A program made the translations under genes and the position numbers. From IMG/VR virus record IMGVR_UViG_3300018080_003942, positions 1-64,000 of that record: a stretch of DNA of 64,000 nucleotides; one strand, written 5' to 3'. Shown here one piece after another: positions 7,567 through 16,449 of this stretch (its first letter is position 1; every line of letters starts with the position of its first letter). Source of the DNA: a virus. The notes beneath the pieces are model-generated. The model saw only the letters and a program-made list of their open reading frames with translations. It had not been told where the DNA came from and made no database searches.

Positions 7567-9388
7567 TGCCACGTTCGGGGGTACGCCGCTCTCCTCGAGC
7601 AATGTGGAGCTCCTTGAGGATCTGCACGAGCTCTTCCGAGATAACGACGACATCACTGACGAGCAGTGGGAGGAGCTAGACTGGTTCGCCTACAACCAGG
7701 AAGCTGAAGAGGCCGCAGAGGAGTCTGCGGACCGGGCTGATCCGATCAACCCGCCTCCGGGCCTTGCTGAGGGCCTGGCTCACGGCGGCGTCATTATGGC
7801 CACCATCTCGGATATGGTGGAGAACCTCCTGACGGTCGACCAGGAGCCTTTCAGCTTCGTCGGACGGGAGTACCTGAAGGGGCTGTACGACCCGGTAGAA
7901 GAGTACCCGGAGGGGTGCCGTAACCAGATCTGGATCGCCGGCCGTCAGGTCGAGAAGTCAACCACCCAGAGCGCCAAGTCCGTGGCCTTGGGGGCGCTGA
8001 CCAAGAGCTACAAGACCCTGTACGTGGCGCCCCGCTTCGACCAGGTCCGGGTCTTCAGCCAGCAGCGCTTCAAGCCCATGTGCGAGGACAGCCCGAACCT
8101 CGCCCCGTGGATCAAGCCCAGCCGGACGCTGTGGCAGGTCTCCGCCCGAGAGTTCATGAACGGGGCGTTCTACAACTTCCGGAGCTGTTACCTGAGCGCC
8201 GACAACGCTCGAGGCATTACCTGCCACCACCTCAACGTCGACGAGATCCAGGACATCGTCTCTGATGCTATCCCTGTTCTGGAGGAGTGCCAAAGCCACG
8301 CTACGGCCGAACTGCGGTTCCGCTCCTATGCCGGGACGCCCAAGACGACCTCCAATGTCCTGAGCCGGCGGTACGAGAACAGCTGCCAGTTCGAGTGGTT
8401 GAGTCAGTGCGCGGCGTGCAACCACTGGAACTTCATGGACGAGCGGATCGTGGGCGACGACTTCTTCGCCTGCGTCCGGTGCGGCAAGGAGATCAACCCC
8501 AAGGTGGGGCAGTTCGTGCCTAAGCGCCCCGAGCTCCTCGACAAGTGCTGGGGGTTCCGAATCAGTCAGCTGATGGTCCCGTTCCAGAGTCACGCGGACA
8601 TCATCGCCAAGCGGGACGACCCTAACTACAGCCGCCAGAAGTACTTCAACGAGTGCTTGGGTCTGCCATACGACGAGGGCCAGCTGGTCCTGACCGAGGC
8701 TGTGATGCGGGACGCCTGCGACGCGGATCGAGGGATGTGGACGATCCAACAGTGCCGCGAGCTGGCCGACCGCGGCGTGCCGCTCTTCGGCGGGGTCGAT
8801 TACGGGCCGGGTGAGGGTGAGGATCCTTCTTACACAGTGCTGACTATCGGCTGGTGGGCGACCGCCGGCCACTTCGAAGTCCTCTGGATGCGCAGACTGG
8901 TTGGCGATGAGTCGAACCTGGCCCTCCAGACCAAGGTCATCAACCAGTACTTCACCGAGGCCCGTGTCCGCTGGATGGGGGCTGACTGGGGGTTCGGTGC
9001 TGCTATCAACAAGCAGCTGATCCACGAGCACGGCTGGCACCGCGTGGCTCATCAGCGTTGCCTGCTCGAGTTCCAGTACGGCGGCCAGAAGCAGATGGCT
9101 TCCTGGAACGCCAAGGCGGAGCGGTACATCATCGACCGCAACCAGGGCATGGAGAAGCTGATCGACTCGATCCGCACCAATCAGGTCCGATTCTTCCGAA
9201 TGGAGGAGATGTCCCAGTTCGTTGACGACTTCACGACTATCTACGTGGAGTTCGATGAGCGGCGGAACACCCGGAAGTACGACCACGACCTGCCGGACGA
9301 TGCTTTCCACTCGGTCAACTACGCCTACATGGCGGGCCTCCAGCACCGGAATAAGCTGGTCCCGAGCTGGCTGACTCCGCTGGATTGA
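7559..9388 (+). CDS. terL: Terminase large subunit (packaging ATPase/nuclease)
   Basis: A 609-residue packaging motor. The ATPase part has a Walker A variant GRQVEKST (residues about 128-135; the usual G before K is E, a form found in many phage terminases) and Walker B with catalytic glutamate in LNVDEIQDI (about 224-232). An inserted zinc ribbon CAAC...CVRC spans about 284-307. The RNase H-like nuclease shows metal-binding acids in GVDYG (about 413), GADWG (about 473) and PDDAFH (about 578). It cuts concatemeric DNA and pumps it into proheads through the portal. It overlaps the putative small subunit by 8 nt. Confidence 0.95.
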   Translation: MDDATFGGTPLSSSNVELLEDLHELFRDNDDITDEQWEELDWFAYNQEAEEAAEESADRADPINPPPGLAEGLAHGGVIMATISDMVENLLTVDQEPFSFVGREYLKGLYDPVEEYPEGCRNQIWIAGRQVEKSTTQSAKSVALGALTKSYKTLYVAPRFDQVRVFSQQRFKPMCEDSPNLAPWIKPSRTLWQVSAREFMNGAFYNFRSCYLSADNARGITCHHLNVDEIQDIVSDAIPVLEECQSHATAELRFRSYAGTPKTTSNVLSRRYENSCQFEWLSQCAACNHWNFMDERIVGDDFFACVRCGKEINPKVGQFVPKRPELLDKCWGFRISQLMVPFQSHADIIAKRDDPNYSRQKYFNECLGLPYDEGQLVLTEAVMRDACDADRGMWTIQQCRELADRGVPLFGGVDYGPGEGEDPSYTVLTIGWWATAGHFEVLWMRRLVGDESNLALQTKVINQYFTEARVRWMGADWGFGAAINKQLIHEHGWHRVAHQRCLLEFQYGGQKQMASWNAKAERYIIDRNQGMEKLIDSIRTNQVRFFRMEEMSQFVDDFTTIYVEFDERRNTRKYDHDLPDDAFHSVNYAYMAGLQHRNKLVPSWLTPLD

Positions 9389-9504
9389 GTTGCTCCTTGA
9401 CCGCAGCAACTTAGGATTGGCTAATAGGTTGCGCTCCTTGGACGCAGTCTCGTACCATTTCACTGGCACTGGCTCCCAGTGTCAGCTTCAGCTGAGCAAC
9501 ACGA
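9389..9504 (+). promoter_or_regulatory. Structured leader between terL and the head operon
   Basis: A 116-nt non-coding gap in an otherwise gapless operon. It holds a hairpin GTTGCT...AGCAAC right after the terL stop, an imperfect direct copy of that block about 35 nt later (GTTGC-TCCTTG-CGCAG pattern), and a perfect-with-wobble hairpin GGCACTGG-CTC-CCAGTGTC at 9465-9483. There is no U-tract, so it is not a standard terminator. It may be an RNA processing, attenuation or promoter region for the downstream head genes; no sigma-70 consensus was convincing. Confidence 0.5.
9464..9485. repeat. 22-nt palindromic element, copy 1
   Basis: Core GGCACTGG-CTC-CCAGTGTC: an 8-bp stem (one G-T wobble) with a 3-nt loop. 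All 22 bases are identical to 28101-28122. It lies 20 nt before the start codon of the 9505 gene. It could be an operator or an RNA structure; function unknown. Confidence 0.8.
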
Positions 9505-10641
9505 ATGAACTCCCTCGCCCTCTACTTCATGGCCCGGAGCGCGGCCCGTGATCTAGTGCGTAGTGATGTCCCCCTCAACGAGGGAATCGCCAAGCACGCC
9601 TCGGAGCACGGCCTGAGCCAGCTTCAGATCCAGCGCGTGGTGGAGGCCGCCAACCACGAAGCAAACGCCCTCCTCCAGAAAACAGCGGAGGACAAGACCT
9701 TCAGCTTCGACTTGGCCAGCCTGGACGGGGTCCTCTCGGCCCTGACGCCGGGCACGGCGGCCACTACGGTCAGCCTTGGGAAGCTAGCTGAGGCTGCTGA
9801 CGCCCTTCTGGAGCCTCGAACGCGGTTTGATGAGCGTGTCGAGGCTCTTCCGCGTGAGTCCGAGGACGCCAAGATTGCCCGCTTCCGCTCGACGATGCAC
9901 GCCCTGGACAAGGTGGCTGATCTGGCCGCTACCCAGATGCGGGTTGTCCAGATGGACCGCATGCGTCAGATGGAGAAATGCGCCAGCGGATTCGAGCGTC
10001 TGGTGACCCAGGCCGGGGAGTACATCCGCCGCGGCGGCGCCCTCGAGGACATGCGCAAGTACGCGCAGGCCGTCGAGCCGGGCTTCGACCGAGGCTGGGA
10101 CAAGATCTTCGGCCGGGTCCAAGAAGAGCTCCAGAAGCTCGGTCACCCCTTCACGGGCGAGCTGGCCTCGGCGACCGAGCTGATGGCTGACCGCAAGGAC
10201 CGGCCCGGAGGCCCGCTGCCCCACGCGGGCACCCTGAAGGTCACTAACGGCCGCCACGCCCTGGCCGGCGAGCTCAGCACCCTCCGGGACAATGTCTCGT
10301 TCCTGGATCGCCTGGCTGACCGTACCCGGGAGATCGACAACTTCAACAGAGCTGTCCGGGTCTCTCAGCGCATGATCATCGACAACCAGGACGTGGACAC
10401 CCTGTTCGCCAAGGAAGCTGAGAAACTGGCTGCCTTTACCGGGGAGGAGCTTGGGGAGCACATCGAGAAGCTCGCCAGGAAGGACTCGAACATCTCTACG
10501 GTGGAGAAGGGTCTGGTCGGCACTGCTGTTGACCATACCGGTAAAGCCTCGATCAAGGCCGTGATGAAGCGCGCCCTCTCTGATCACATCCCTGGGGCCT
10601 TTGTCGGTCCCGGTACCCCTGCTGCCTACCGCTCCAAATGA
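9505..10641 (+). CDS. Unrecognised helical protein of the head module
   Basis: A 378-residue, predominantly helical protein, Ala/Glu/Arg rich, without membrane segments. It carries K-x-A motifs (LQKTAED near residue 57, LDKVADL near 135, FAKEAEKL near 305). It lies first after the 116-nt leader and overlaps the next gene by 4 nt. The product is not recognised; the region between TerL and the protease often encodes portal or minor head proteins, but no portal signature is visible here. Confidence 0.7.
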   Translation: MNSLALYFMARSAARDLVRSDVPLNEGIAKHASEHGLSQLQIQRVVEAANHEANALLQKTAEDKTFSFDLASLDGVLSALTPGTAATTVSLGKLAEAADALLEPRTRFDERVEALPRESEDAKIARFRSTMHALDKVADLAATQMRVVQMDRMRQMEKCASGFERLVTQAGEYIRRGGALEDMRKYAQAVEPGFDRGWDKIFGRVQEELQKLGHPFTGELASATELMADRKDRPGGPLPHAGTLKVTNGRHALAGELSTLRDNVSFLDRLADRTREIDNFNRAVRVSQRMIIDNQDVDTLFAKEAEKLAAFTGEELGEHIEKLARKDSNISTVEKGLVGTAVDHTGKASIKAVMKRALSDHIPGAFVGPGTPAAYRSK

Positions 10642-11405
10642 ACGACATTCTGACGAAGTTCGCCGGCGTCTACGGGGGTCCCCTCGATGCAGACGAGAAG
10701 CGCGAGGTCGGTGAGTTCTCGGCCAAGCTCCTGAAGGCCGCTGCTGCGGGCGAGGGGGCTACGGTGGTTGAGATGCTGAAGGAGGCCGCTAGTCAGGTCT
10801 CCGATCCGGATGACTACGAGGCCTTGATGGGTATGCTCGAGCATCTGGAGAAAGAGGGCGCTGTCGGCTACAGGAAGGCCCTGGTCTACGGCCTACCCGC
10901 TATTGCGGCGGGCCTCAGCGCCGTACCCGCCCTAGCCTCCTTGACCCAGCACCTCGGCCGCAAGAAGCGAATCGAGCAGAGCCGGCATCAGATTCAGCGG
11001 GAGCATCCGATGCTCCGTGAGGATGTTGACTTCCACCGCTACTTCGACACTGTGAAGCGATTCGCTCCCGATGTCGCCGCTGATCCCCTGGTCGCCGGCA
11101 ACATCATGGTCGAGATGCACCGACTTGGGCCGGCGGCTATGACGCCTACCCGGATCAATGAGCTTCTCGGCCTCCAGGGTCGCATGAGTGAGCACCGAGG
11201 TACCATTCCTCGTCAGGTTGCTGACCTAGGTGCTGGTATCACCAGCGGCATCAAGACGCATAGCGAGTCCGCTGAGATCCTGGACCGGAACCCGCACACG
11301 GCTAAGGTTGAGCGCGCGAACCGCGCGATGTCGGCGCTCCAGAGGCGTGAGGAGCTGCTCGGGGACCAGAAGGTCCAGGACGCTATGGCCAAGCTAAAGC
11401 CCTGA
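10638..11405 (+). CDS. Probable minor virion protein with one hydrophobic helix
   Basis: A 255-residue protein coupled to the previous gene by a 4-nt overlap. The N-terminus MNDILTKFAG carries a K-x-A-G motif, with further examples at LLKAAAAG and LKEAAS. Residues about 80-103 form a single hydrophobic, Gly/Ala-rich segment (ALVYGLPAIAAGLSAVPALA) followed at once by KKR, the layout of a membrane-active helix with a cytoplasmic stop. The rest is helical and charged. Possible internal/ejection protein; no family recognised. Confidence 0.65.
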   Translation: MNDILTKFAGVYGGPLDADEKREVGEFSAKLLKAAAAGEGATVVEMLKEAASQVSDPDDYEALMGMLEHLEKEGAVGYRKALVYGLPAIAAGLSAVPALASLTQHLGRKKRIEQSRHQIQREHPMLREDVDFHRYFDTVKRFAPDVAADPLVAGNIMVEMHRLGPAAMTPTRINELLGLQGRMSEHRGTIPRQVADLGAGITSGIKTHSESAEILDRNPHTAKVERANRAMSALQRREELLGDQKVQDAMAKLKP

Positions 11406-11408
11406 ACT

Positions 11409-11621
11409 ATGCGCAACGGAGCGATTAGCCACGGGGACCAAACGCGCGCGTCCTTCATCCAGCCGAGCAAAGACGCCCGGCGGATGGGGACGACGCGTCG
11501 TAAGGAGACGACCCCGCAGCAAGATCGCGATCGAGGCCCTGATTCCTACCCTGAGCACGCCCACAACAAGTACGCAGCGATGCTTGAGGGCTTCTTGACC
11601 GTCATCAACCAGCGCATCTGA
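11409..11621 (+). CDS. Small polar protein ending in the AMLEGFL motif
   Basis: A 70-residue, basic, probably disordered protein; not recognised. Its C-terminal end contains AAMLEGFLTVINQ, resembling the tag seen at the N-termini of the proteins at 2110 and 17761. The stop and the next start overlap as TGATG, so it is coupled to the protease gene, which supports it being real. It could act as a protease partner or scaffold-like peptide. Confidence 0.6.
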   Translation: MRNGAISHGDQTRASFIQPSKDARRMGTTRRKETTPQQDRDRGPDSYPEHAHNKYAAMLEGFLTVINQRI

Positions 11622-13030
11622 TGGAATACGCTCTCGAGAAGCATCTAGCGGCCGGCGGCTACGACGCGCCGGGCTGGGGCCCTGACTATGTGGCGATCCA
11701 CAGCGCCCAGATGGAGAAGACGGCGGGATCGCTCTACACCCCGCCGGAGCTGACCACGGTCATCGAGAAGCTCCGCCCCCGGCCGGAGGGTCGCTACATC
11801 CTGCTCCACGCCATCGGGGCGTATGAGTACTGGGGCGCCAACCGCAACGGTGACGCCTTCCCGGAGTGGAGCCTACGCTCCATGCTCCCGCCGGAGGACG
11901 TCAAGCGCCTACTCGACGGTCCGGTCCGTAAGGCCTGCCCCAACTTCAGCCAGCCCCCAACGGCTCGATACGGCTGCAAGACCTTCGTCGAGTACGCCCA
12001 CGTCTACCGAGGCCACGCCAACAAGGACCCCCTCAAAGCCTGCGGCGATGTGGTTGCGGCGGCTTACAACGAGCGGATGCACCGGATCGAGCTCATCGTG
12101 TTCGTCTACACGGAGAGAGCCCCGGACATCATCGACCGGATCGACCGTGGAGCGCCTGTGGCCTGGTCCATGGGGGCCAAGCTGCCGTTCGACGTCTGCT
12201 CCATCTGCGCTAACGTGGCCCGAACGCGAGCTCACTACTGCTCGCACATGGCCAAAGAGCTGAATGTCGTCTATCCGGACGGCCGTAAGGTCTTCAGCTA
12301 CAACTACTTCCCGAGGTTCTTCGACATCAGTGAGGTAGGTGTCCCGGCCGATCGGAGCGCTTGGACCCTCGCCAAGGTGGCTGGGCTATCCCTCCCTGTT
12401 CCGCCGCTGCGGCCTACTTTCAAGATAGCTACGATCGAGAAGCGCCCCCCTGCCCAGTCATCGGAGTCCATGGGAAAGGCTCCGATCGACCCGAAGCTCC
12501 TGAGCTTTTTGAGCTCCGCAGTCTCTAGAGACTACTGCGAGACCCCGGACCTGCCGGATGCTCAGCTAATGGCCATGAAACGCCACGGAGTGGCTCAGAG
12601 CCTGGCTGCCAGCGCCCTGATGGGCATTCTCCTGCGCCCCCGGGAGGTCCAGAAAATCGCAGGGGATCCTTCACAACTCCCGGAACAGCTTGAGTTTGCG
12701 TCGGTAGACCGCAAACTGCTGTCGAGCTTTGATCCTTATCTAGCCTCTCGATCGCTGTTCGAGCCCTTCATCACGAAGCGCGCGGCCCGCCGAGAGCTGA
12801 GCAAGGTGGCAAGCTCGCTCTCTCCCAACATCCCCCGTTCACCGGTGTTCGACAAGTACGCAGGACTCATCCAGTCCATGGACCACGAGAAGTGGGCCGA
12901 GGCTATCGAGTCGGATCCGGCTGTCCGTTTCGCCCTTGACCCCGATGCGCTGGTTTCCGCAGTCACCGGGACTCGAGGGCCTCTCCCGCCGTGGCTGCCC
13001 TTCGCGGTCGGCTCGGTCAAACTCCTCTAG
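11621..13030 (+). CDS. Prohead maturation protease (HK97/S78-like)
   Basis: A 469-residue protein. Residues about 62-80 contain YEYWGANRNGDAFPE, a block common in large-phage prohead proteases; candidate catalytic residues are His in YRGHAN (about 130) and Ser in AWSMG (about 181), followed by a metal-binding-like C-x2-C-x11-C-x2-H cluster (about 193-211). After residue about 270 comes a helical tail with several K-x-A motifs (KVAGL, QKIAG, SKVAS, DKYAG), which may include self-processing sites. The location just before scaffold-like and capsid genes fits. It would cleave scaffold and N-terminal propeptides during head maturation. Confidence 0.8.
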   Translation: MEYALEKHLAAGGYDAPGWGPDYVAIHSAQMEKTAGSLYTPPELTTVIEKLRPRPEGRYILLHAIGAYEYWGANRNGDAFPEWSLRSMLPPEDVKRLLDGPVRKACPNFSQPPTARYGCKTFVEYAHVYRGHANKDPLKACGDVVAAAYNERMHRIELIVFVYTERAPDIIDRIDRGAPVAWSMGAKLPFDVCSICANVARTRAHYCSHMAKELNVVYPDGRKVFSYNYFPRFFDISEVGVPADRSAWTLAKVAGLSLPVPPLRPTFKIATIEKRPPAQSSESMGKAPIDPKLLSFLSSAVSRDYCETPDLPDAQLMAMKRHGVAQSLAASALMGILLRPREVQKIAGDPSQLPEQLEFASVDRKLLSSFDPYLASRSLFEPFITKRAARRELSKVASSLSPNIPRSPVFDKYAGLIQSMDHEKWAEAIESDPAVRFALDPDALVSAVTGTRGPLPPWLPFAVGSVKLL

Positions 13031-13050
13031 TCATCAACCCCAACGAACTC

Positions 13051-13434
13051 ATGGATCTCGATCTCGACCAGATCTTCCAGGCGGTCAAGGGCCAGGCCGA
13101 GGGCACCGATCTCGACAAGGTTGCCGCGGATCAGGGCTCCGAAGCCAACACCCCCACCGACGAGGTGGAGAAGCTCGCTGCTGAGCTTCGCGCCGGCGGC
13201 CAGCTCTTCGGCGACGCCGCTGCCGACACCATTCTTCAGAAGCTGGCCGAAGCGGTCCCCGCTGGCGGCGCCGGCAACGCCCCGCGCTCTGCTGCTGAGC
13301 AGATCGCCGAGCAGATCGCCGCTGCCAAGGGTAAGACTTCGGCCAAGCCGGGCGACGACACCTCGGTCCGTGCCGAGAAGGACCCGACCCCGGGCGCCCA
13401 GGGCGTGGTCAACCCCGCGACCCCGCTCGGCTAG
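13051..13434 (+). CDS. Acidic scaffold-like head protein
   Basis: A 127-residue acidic Ala/Glu-rich protein. I chose ATG 13051 (MDLDLDQIF) because upstream in-frame codons overlap the end of the protease gene. It contains LDKVAAD, VEKLAAE and LQKLAEA, three K-x-A motifs in 60 residues, and a disordered Pro/Gly/Lys C-terminal third. Its position between protease and capsid suggests an assembly or scaffold component. Confidence 0.7.
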   Translation: MDLDLDQIFQAVKGQAEGTDLDKVAADQGSEANTPTDEVEKLAAELRAGGQLFGDAAADTILQKLAEAVPAGGAGNAPRSAAEQIAEQIAAAKGKTSAKPGDDTSVRAEKDPTPGAQGVVNPATPLG

Positions 13435-13458
13435 AGCGCAGACCACGGAGATATCCAC

Positions 13459-13941
13459 GTGAAAACCCTTCAAGACATTCGCCAAGAGATGCTCGATCAG
13501 GAGTATCAGACCAAGCTGGCGGCCGTGTCCGAGGCCTATGAGGGCGACGAAGTGCGCCTTCAGCTGCTCGGTGAGGCCATCGACCTCGTCAAGCAGGCCG
13601 AGGCGGCTGGCGAGATCCCCGAGACCACGGAGTCTTCGATGCTGACCCTCGCGGTTCAGATGGTTGAGGATCATCTGGCCAAGGAGGCTTCCGCCGAGGA
13701 CGTCGAGGACGCCGAAGAAGCTCCGGAAGAGGAGGAGGCCGAAGAGGCTGACCTCGATAAGGAGGCCGCGGCCCACATCGCCACCCTGGCCGACGCTGCT
13801 GGCTATCTGCTGGCTGAGCGTGGGATCACCCAGGAAGACCTGGACAAGATCGCCTCCGCCGAGGAGGCCTACCAGGTCGGTGAGTACCTCGCCTGCGCCC
13901 TGCTCGACGGCCTGGGCGCCGAAGAGGCTGAGGAGGAGTAG
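13459..13941 (+). CDS. Acidic scaffold-like protein
   Basis: A 160-residue, strongly acidic protein beginning at GTG 13459 behind a GGAGAT ribosome site. The centre (about 80-100) is a Glu/Asp run and the C-terminus ends in AEEAEEE; the flanks are helical. K-x-A motifs include TKLAAV, LAKEASAE, LDKEAAAH and LDKIASAE. Composition and place in the head operon match phage scaffolds that are digested by the prohead protease. No specific family recognised. Confidence 0.7.
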   Translation: MKTLQDIRQEMLDQEYQTKLAAVSEAYEGDEVRLQLLGEAIDLVKQAEAAGEIPETTESSMLTLAVQMVEDHLAKEASAEDVEDAEEAPEEEEAEEADLDKEAAAHIATLADAAGYLLAERGITQEDLDKIASAEEAYQVGEYLACALLDGLGAEEAEEE

Positions 13942-13945
13942 ATCG

Positions 13946-14164
13946 ATGCTGAAAGCCTCGCTGTCTGAGCTGTTCATCGAAGCCGCGGTCGCTGACCGGG
14001 TTGACGAGGAGCACGTGAAGGAGGCCGCCGTTGACGGCGACCTTCTGGAGGACATCGATGAGGCCCTCGGCGAGTCCACTCCCCAGATCGAGAAGCGAGC
14101 GAGTCGCCTGGCGGTTGCCAAGGTGCTCGCTGCTCTCGACATCCTGTCCAACAACCGAAACTGA
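13946..14164 (+). CDS. Small helical head-module protein
   Basis: A 72-residue protein (ATG 13946) that begins with an amphipathic helix (LKASLSELFIEAAVADRV), followed by an acidic linker and a second helix ending in SNNRN. The frame extends further upstream but there overlaps the preceding gene in a low-quality composition, so the short form is preferred. Not recognised; probably an assembly cofactor or internal protein. Confidence 0.65.
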   Translation: MLKASLSELFIEAAVADRVDEEHVKEAAVDGDLLEDIDEALGESTPQIEKRASRLAVAKVLAALDILSNNRN

Positions 14165-14167
14165 CCC

Positions 14168-14536
14168 GTGACTTCCGAGAGGGACCTCAAGGATCTGCTC
14201 CGTAACGCGCGCGACGTCCTGATCAAACAGGCGGCTGAGCGTGATGCGGCCCTGTCCAAGACGGCCGAACTCGAGGCAGAGAACGACGTAATGCGCGGCG
14301 TGCTCGACCTCGTCGGTGCCGGTCTAATCGACCCCGATGATGTCACCACCAAGCTAGCGGAGTACATGCAGGACCCCGCCCAGCTTCAAGTCATCAAACA
14401 GGCGGCTGCTGCCGGCTTTGTCGTCTCTTCGGAGCTCGGCAAGCTGGCCGGCGAGAACCCGGAGATCGCTGGTGACACTAGCACTCCTGCCGGACGCCTG
14501 ATGACGAACCTCCGCAACATCGTTCTAAACCCCTGA
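14168..14536 (+). CDS. Small coiled-coil head-module protein
   Basis: A 122-residue protein starting at GTG 14168. Residues 5-45 form a probable coiled coil containing LIKQAAERDAALSKTAELEA; VIKQAAAAG and GKLAGE follow. The C-terminus has conserved-looking Gly/Pro turns and ends in RNIVLNP. It lies 15 nt before the decoration-like gene. Not recognised; a capsid assembly role is inferred from context only. Confidence 0.65.
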   Translation: MTSERDLKDLLRNARDVLIKQAAERDAALSKTAELEAENDVMRGVLDLVGAGLIDPDDVTTKLAEYMQDPAQLQVIKQAAAAGFVVSSELGKLAGENPEIAGDTSTPAGRLMTNLRNIVLNP

Positions 14537-14551
14537 TCTCAACTACGAATC

Positions 14552-15049
14552 ATGGCACGTAAAACTCAATCCACGGTCGCGGTCAACGCCAAGATGTCCT
14601 CGATCAACCTGATGACCATCCCGTGGGATGGCTCTACCGCCTTCACCGACGGCGACGCCGTCGCGCGGGACACCACCACCTACAAGGCCATCGAGCCGAC
14701 CGGTGGTGACACCTTCCAGGCGGTCTACATCAACTGGGTCGACTCCGGTCGCTCCGACGTCGACCACTCCCAGACCGATCCGACCGACTCGACCGCGCCC
14801 ACGCGTTCGATCGCCGGCGGCGGCCTGTCCTGCATCGTCGGTTCCGGCGGCTTCGAGGTCGGCATGCCCGCTTCCGCGTGGCATGGCGGTGCCCTGCCGA
14901 CCGTGGGCCAGATGGTCCAGGTCGACGGTACGAGCAAGAAGTTCAAGGGCCTCACCGCCGCGGCCACCATGAACCACGGTGTCGTGACTCGCGTCGAGGA
15001 GGGCTACGCCTTCTTCCTCTTCCGTTCGGTCCCCGCCAACGGCGCCTGA
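14552..15049 (+). CDS. Putative capsid decoration/stabilisation protein
   Basis: A 165-residue, Gly/Thr/Asp-rich, strand-dominated protein lacking long helices. It lies immediately before the major capsid gene and is followed by its own strong terminator, so it is probably produced at high level. Lambda-D- or SHP-like decoration proteins commonly occupy this slot, but the sequence shows no diagnostic motif; a minor capsid protein is the alternative. Confidence 0.6.
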   Translation: MARKTQSTVAVNAKMSSINLMTIPWDGSTAFTDGDAVARDTTTYKAIEPTGGDTFQAVYINWVDSGRSDVDHSQTDPTDSTAPTRSIAGGGLSCIVGSGGFEVGMPASAWHGGALPTVGQMVQVDGTSKKFKGLTAAATMNHGVVTRVEEGYAFFLFRSVPANGA

Positions 15050-15061
15050 TCACCTCCTGTT

Positions 15062-15105
15062 CCCTAGGCCCTTCGGGGCCTGGGGATCCCCCCTTCCCCT
15101 TTCTC
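15062..15105 (+). terminator. Intrinsic terminator before the major capsid gene
   Basis: A 10-bp stem CCCTAGGCCC / GGGCCTGGGG (one G-T pair) with a TTCG tetraloop at 15062-15085, followed by a pyrimidine-rich tract. The uridine content is modest, so partial read-through into the capsid gene is likely. Confidence 0.7.
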
Positions 15106-15148
15106 ACCTACTTCACTCAACACCAAACCTCATAGAGGTGCACTGAAC

Positions 15149-16411
15149 ATGGAAACTGTCAACGCAGCCGAGTTCAACGCGCTCTTCGGGGAGGCTCTGA
15201 GTCGAGGCGGTGAGGCCATGGACAAGGTGGCGGCTGCCACCGGCCTGTACATTCAGGACAAGCTCCGTGAAGCCTCGTTCGCCCGCAAGATCCTCCCGCC
15301 GGAGACCGTCACCGAGAAGGAACTGACTCGGAACACGTCCGACGAAGGCCTGTCGTACATCGACGACATCGAGCCGGACTCCCTGGCCATGCAGGTCAAC
15401 TGGCGCGGCGAGCCCAGCAAGACCTACATCGAGGGCAAGCGCTACTCGATCGACATCAGCACCGTGTCCTCGGACCGGTTCCAGAAGTCGATCCAGGAGC
15501 TTCGCTCCTACCGGATGCCCATCATCCGCGTCATCGAGCAGAACACGGTCAAGGACATCCACGAGATCCAGGACCGTTCCTTCATGCGTCACGTGCGCGT
15601 TGCCCTCATGCTGGGCACCCGCCGCCGCATGAACGAGCTCGTCGACCGCAGCATCGTCACCCACACCGGTGACGACGGCGCGTCGACCGACGGCAAGAAC
15701 TTCTACACGAAGTACGCCTTCGCGTCCTACCTGTTCACCCGCAACATCGCCGACACCGTCGGCGGCGGTGGTCTGTCGGACGTCAGCCCGGCCGTCGAGT
15801 CTCCGAGCAACCACGCTTGGGGTCTGACCTCGACCTCGGACGCTACCTACAACCCGGCCAACGGTCAGTTCTCGAACATCGTGCTCTCCGAGGAGACCGA
15901 GTTCGGCCGAGCTGTCCTGCGTGATGCCATCCGCATCCAGTCGGCGCGTGAGATGAAGGCTCGCTGCTTCCTGCTGCACGAGTTCGACTGGAACGCGACC
16001 GTGGGCTGGCTCGACAGCGAGGCCGGTCTGGAGGTCACCTCGGAGATCGTCCGTGACGGGTACAAGTACTCGACCGTGGGCGGCTACACCTTCGTGACCA
16101 CCGTCCGCGACAACCCGGACATCCTCCAGCCGGGTCAGATCTTCACCTTCCCGAGCCCCGAGTTCATGGGCCGCTTCCTCCTTCTTGACGGGACCCAGTT
16201 CTACGTCAACAAGGAAGGCCGCTTCCTGAACATGGAGGCCTGGGAAGACGCCGGCATGGGCTTCGGTAACATCAAGGGCATCGGCCTCGTGCTGCTGTCT
16301 GGTGCCGAGATCACCCTGCCGACGATCTGGCAAACCGAGGGCGGCACCGACGTCGACGTGGCCAGCACCTTCCGTCTCGTCAACGACGTCTCGGACCCGG
16401 TCCCCGCCTAG
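15149..16411 (+). CDS. Major capsid protein (HK97-fold type)
   Basis: A 420-residue protein flanked by two terminators and preceded by AGAGGTG at good spacing, the organisation expected for the most abundant virion protein. The N-terminal about 45 residues are helical (including AMDKVAAATGLY) and may be a processed propeptide. The body is mixed alpha/beta with a long spine-helix-like region (about 115-170) and a Gly-rich loop (about 205-215), then beta-rich P- and A-domain-like segments. No residue-level family signature was identified; assignment rests on size, composition, operon position (protease, scaffold, decoration, capsid) and flanking terminators. Confidence 0.85.
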   Translation: METVNAAEFNALFGEALSRGGEAMDKVAAATGLYIQDKLREASFARKILPPETVTEKELTRNTSDEGLSYIDDIEPDSLAMQVNWRGEPSKTYIEGKRYSIDISTVSSDRFQKSIQELRSYRMPIIRVIEQNTVKDIHEIQDRSFMRHVRVALMLGTRRRMNELVDRSIVTHTGDDGASTDGKNFYTKYAFASYLFTRNIADTVGGGGLSDVSPAVESPSNHAWGLTSTSDATYNPANGQFSNIVLSEETEFGRAVLRDAIRIQSAREMKARCFLLHEFDWNATVGWLDSEAGLEVTSEIVRDGYKYSTVGGYTFVTTVRDNPDILQPGQIFTFPSPEFMGRFLLLDGTQFYVNKEGRFLNMEAWEDAGMGFGNIKGIGLVLLSGAEITLPTIWQTEGGTDVDVASTFRLVNDVSDPVPA

Positions 16412-16449
16412 GACTGATCGCCTAGCCGGTAACCCCGGCTGATCCAACG

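Noticed and set aside
7958-9469. 503-codon minus-strand ORF opposite terL
   Set aside because: Antisense shadow of a gene with catalytic motifs; composition typical of complementary high-GC coding DNA.
13027-14367. 446-codon minus-strand ORF in the head operon
   Set aside because: Low-complexity Ser/Arg/Leu antisense reading of acidic scaffold-like genes.
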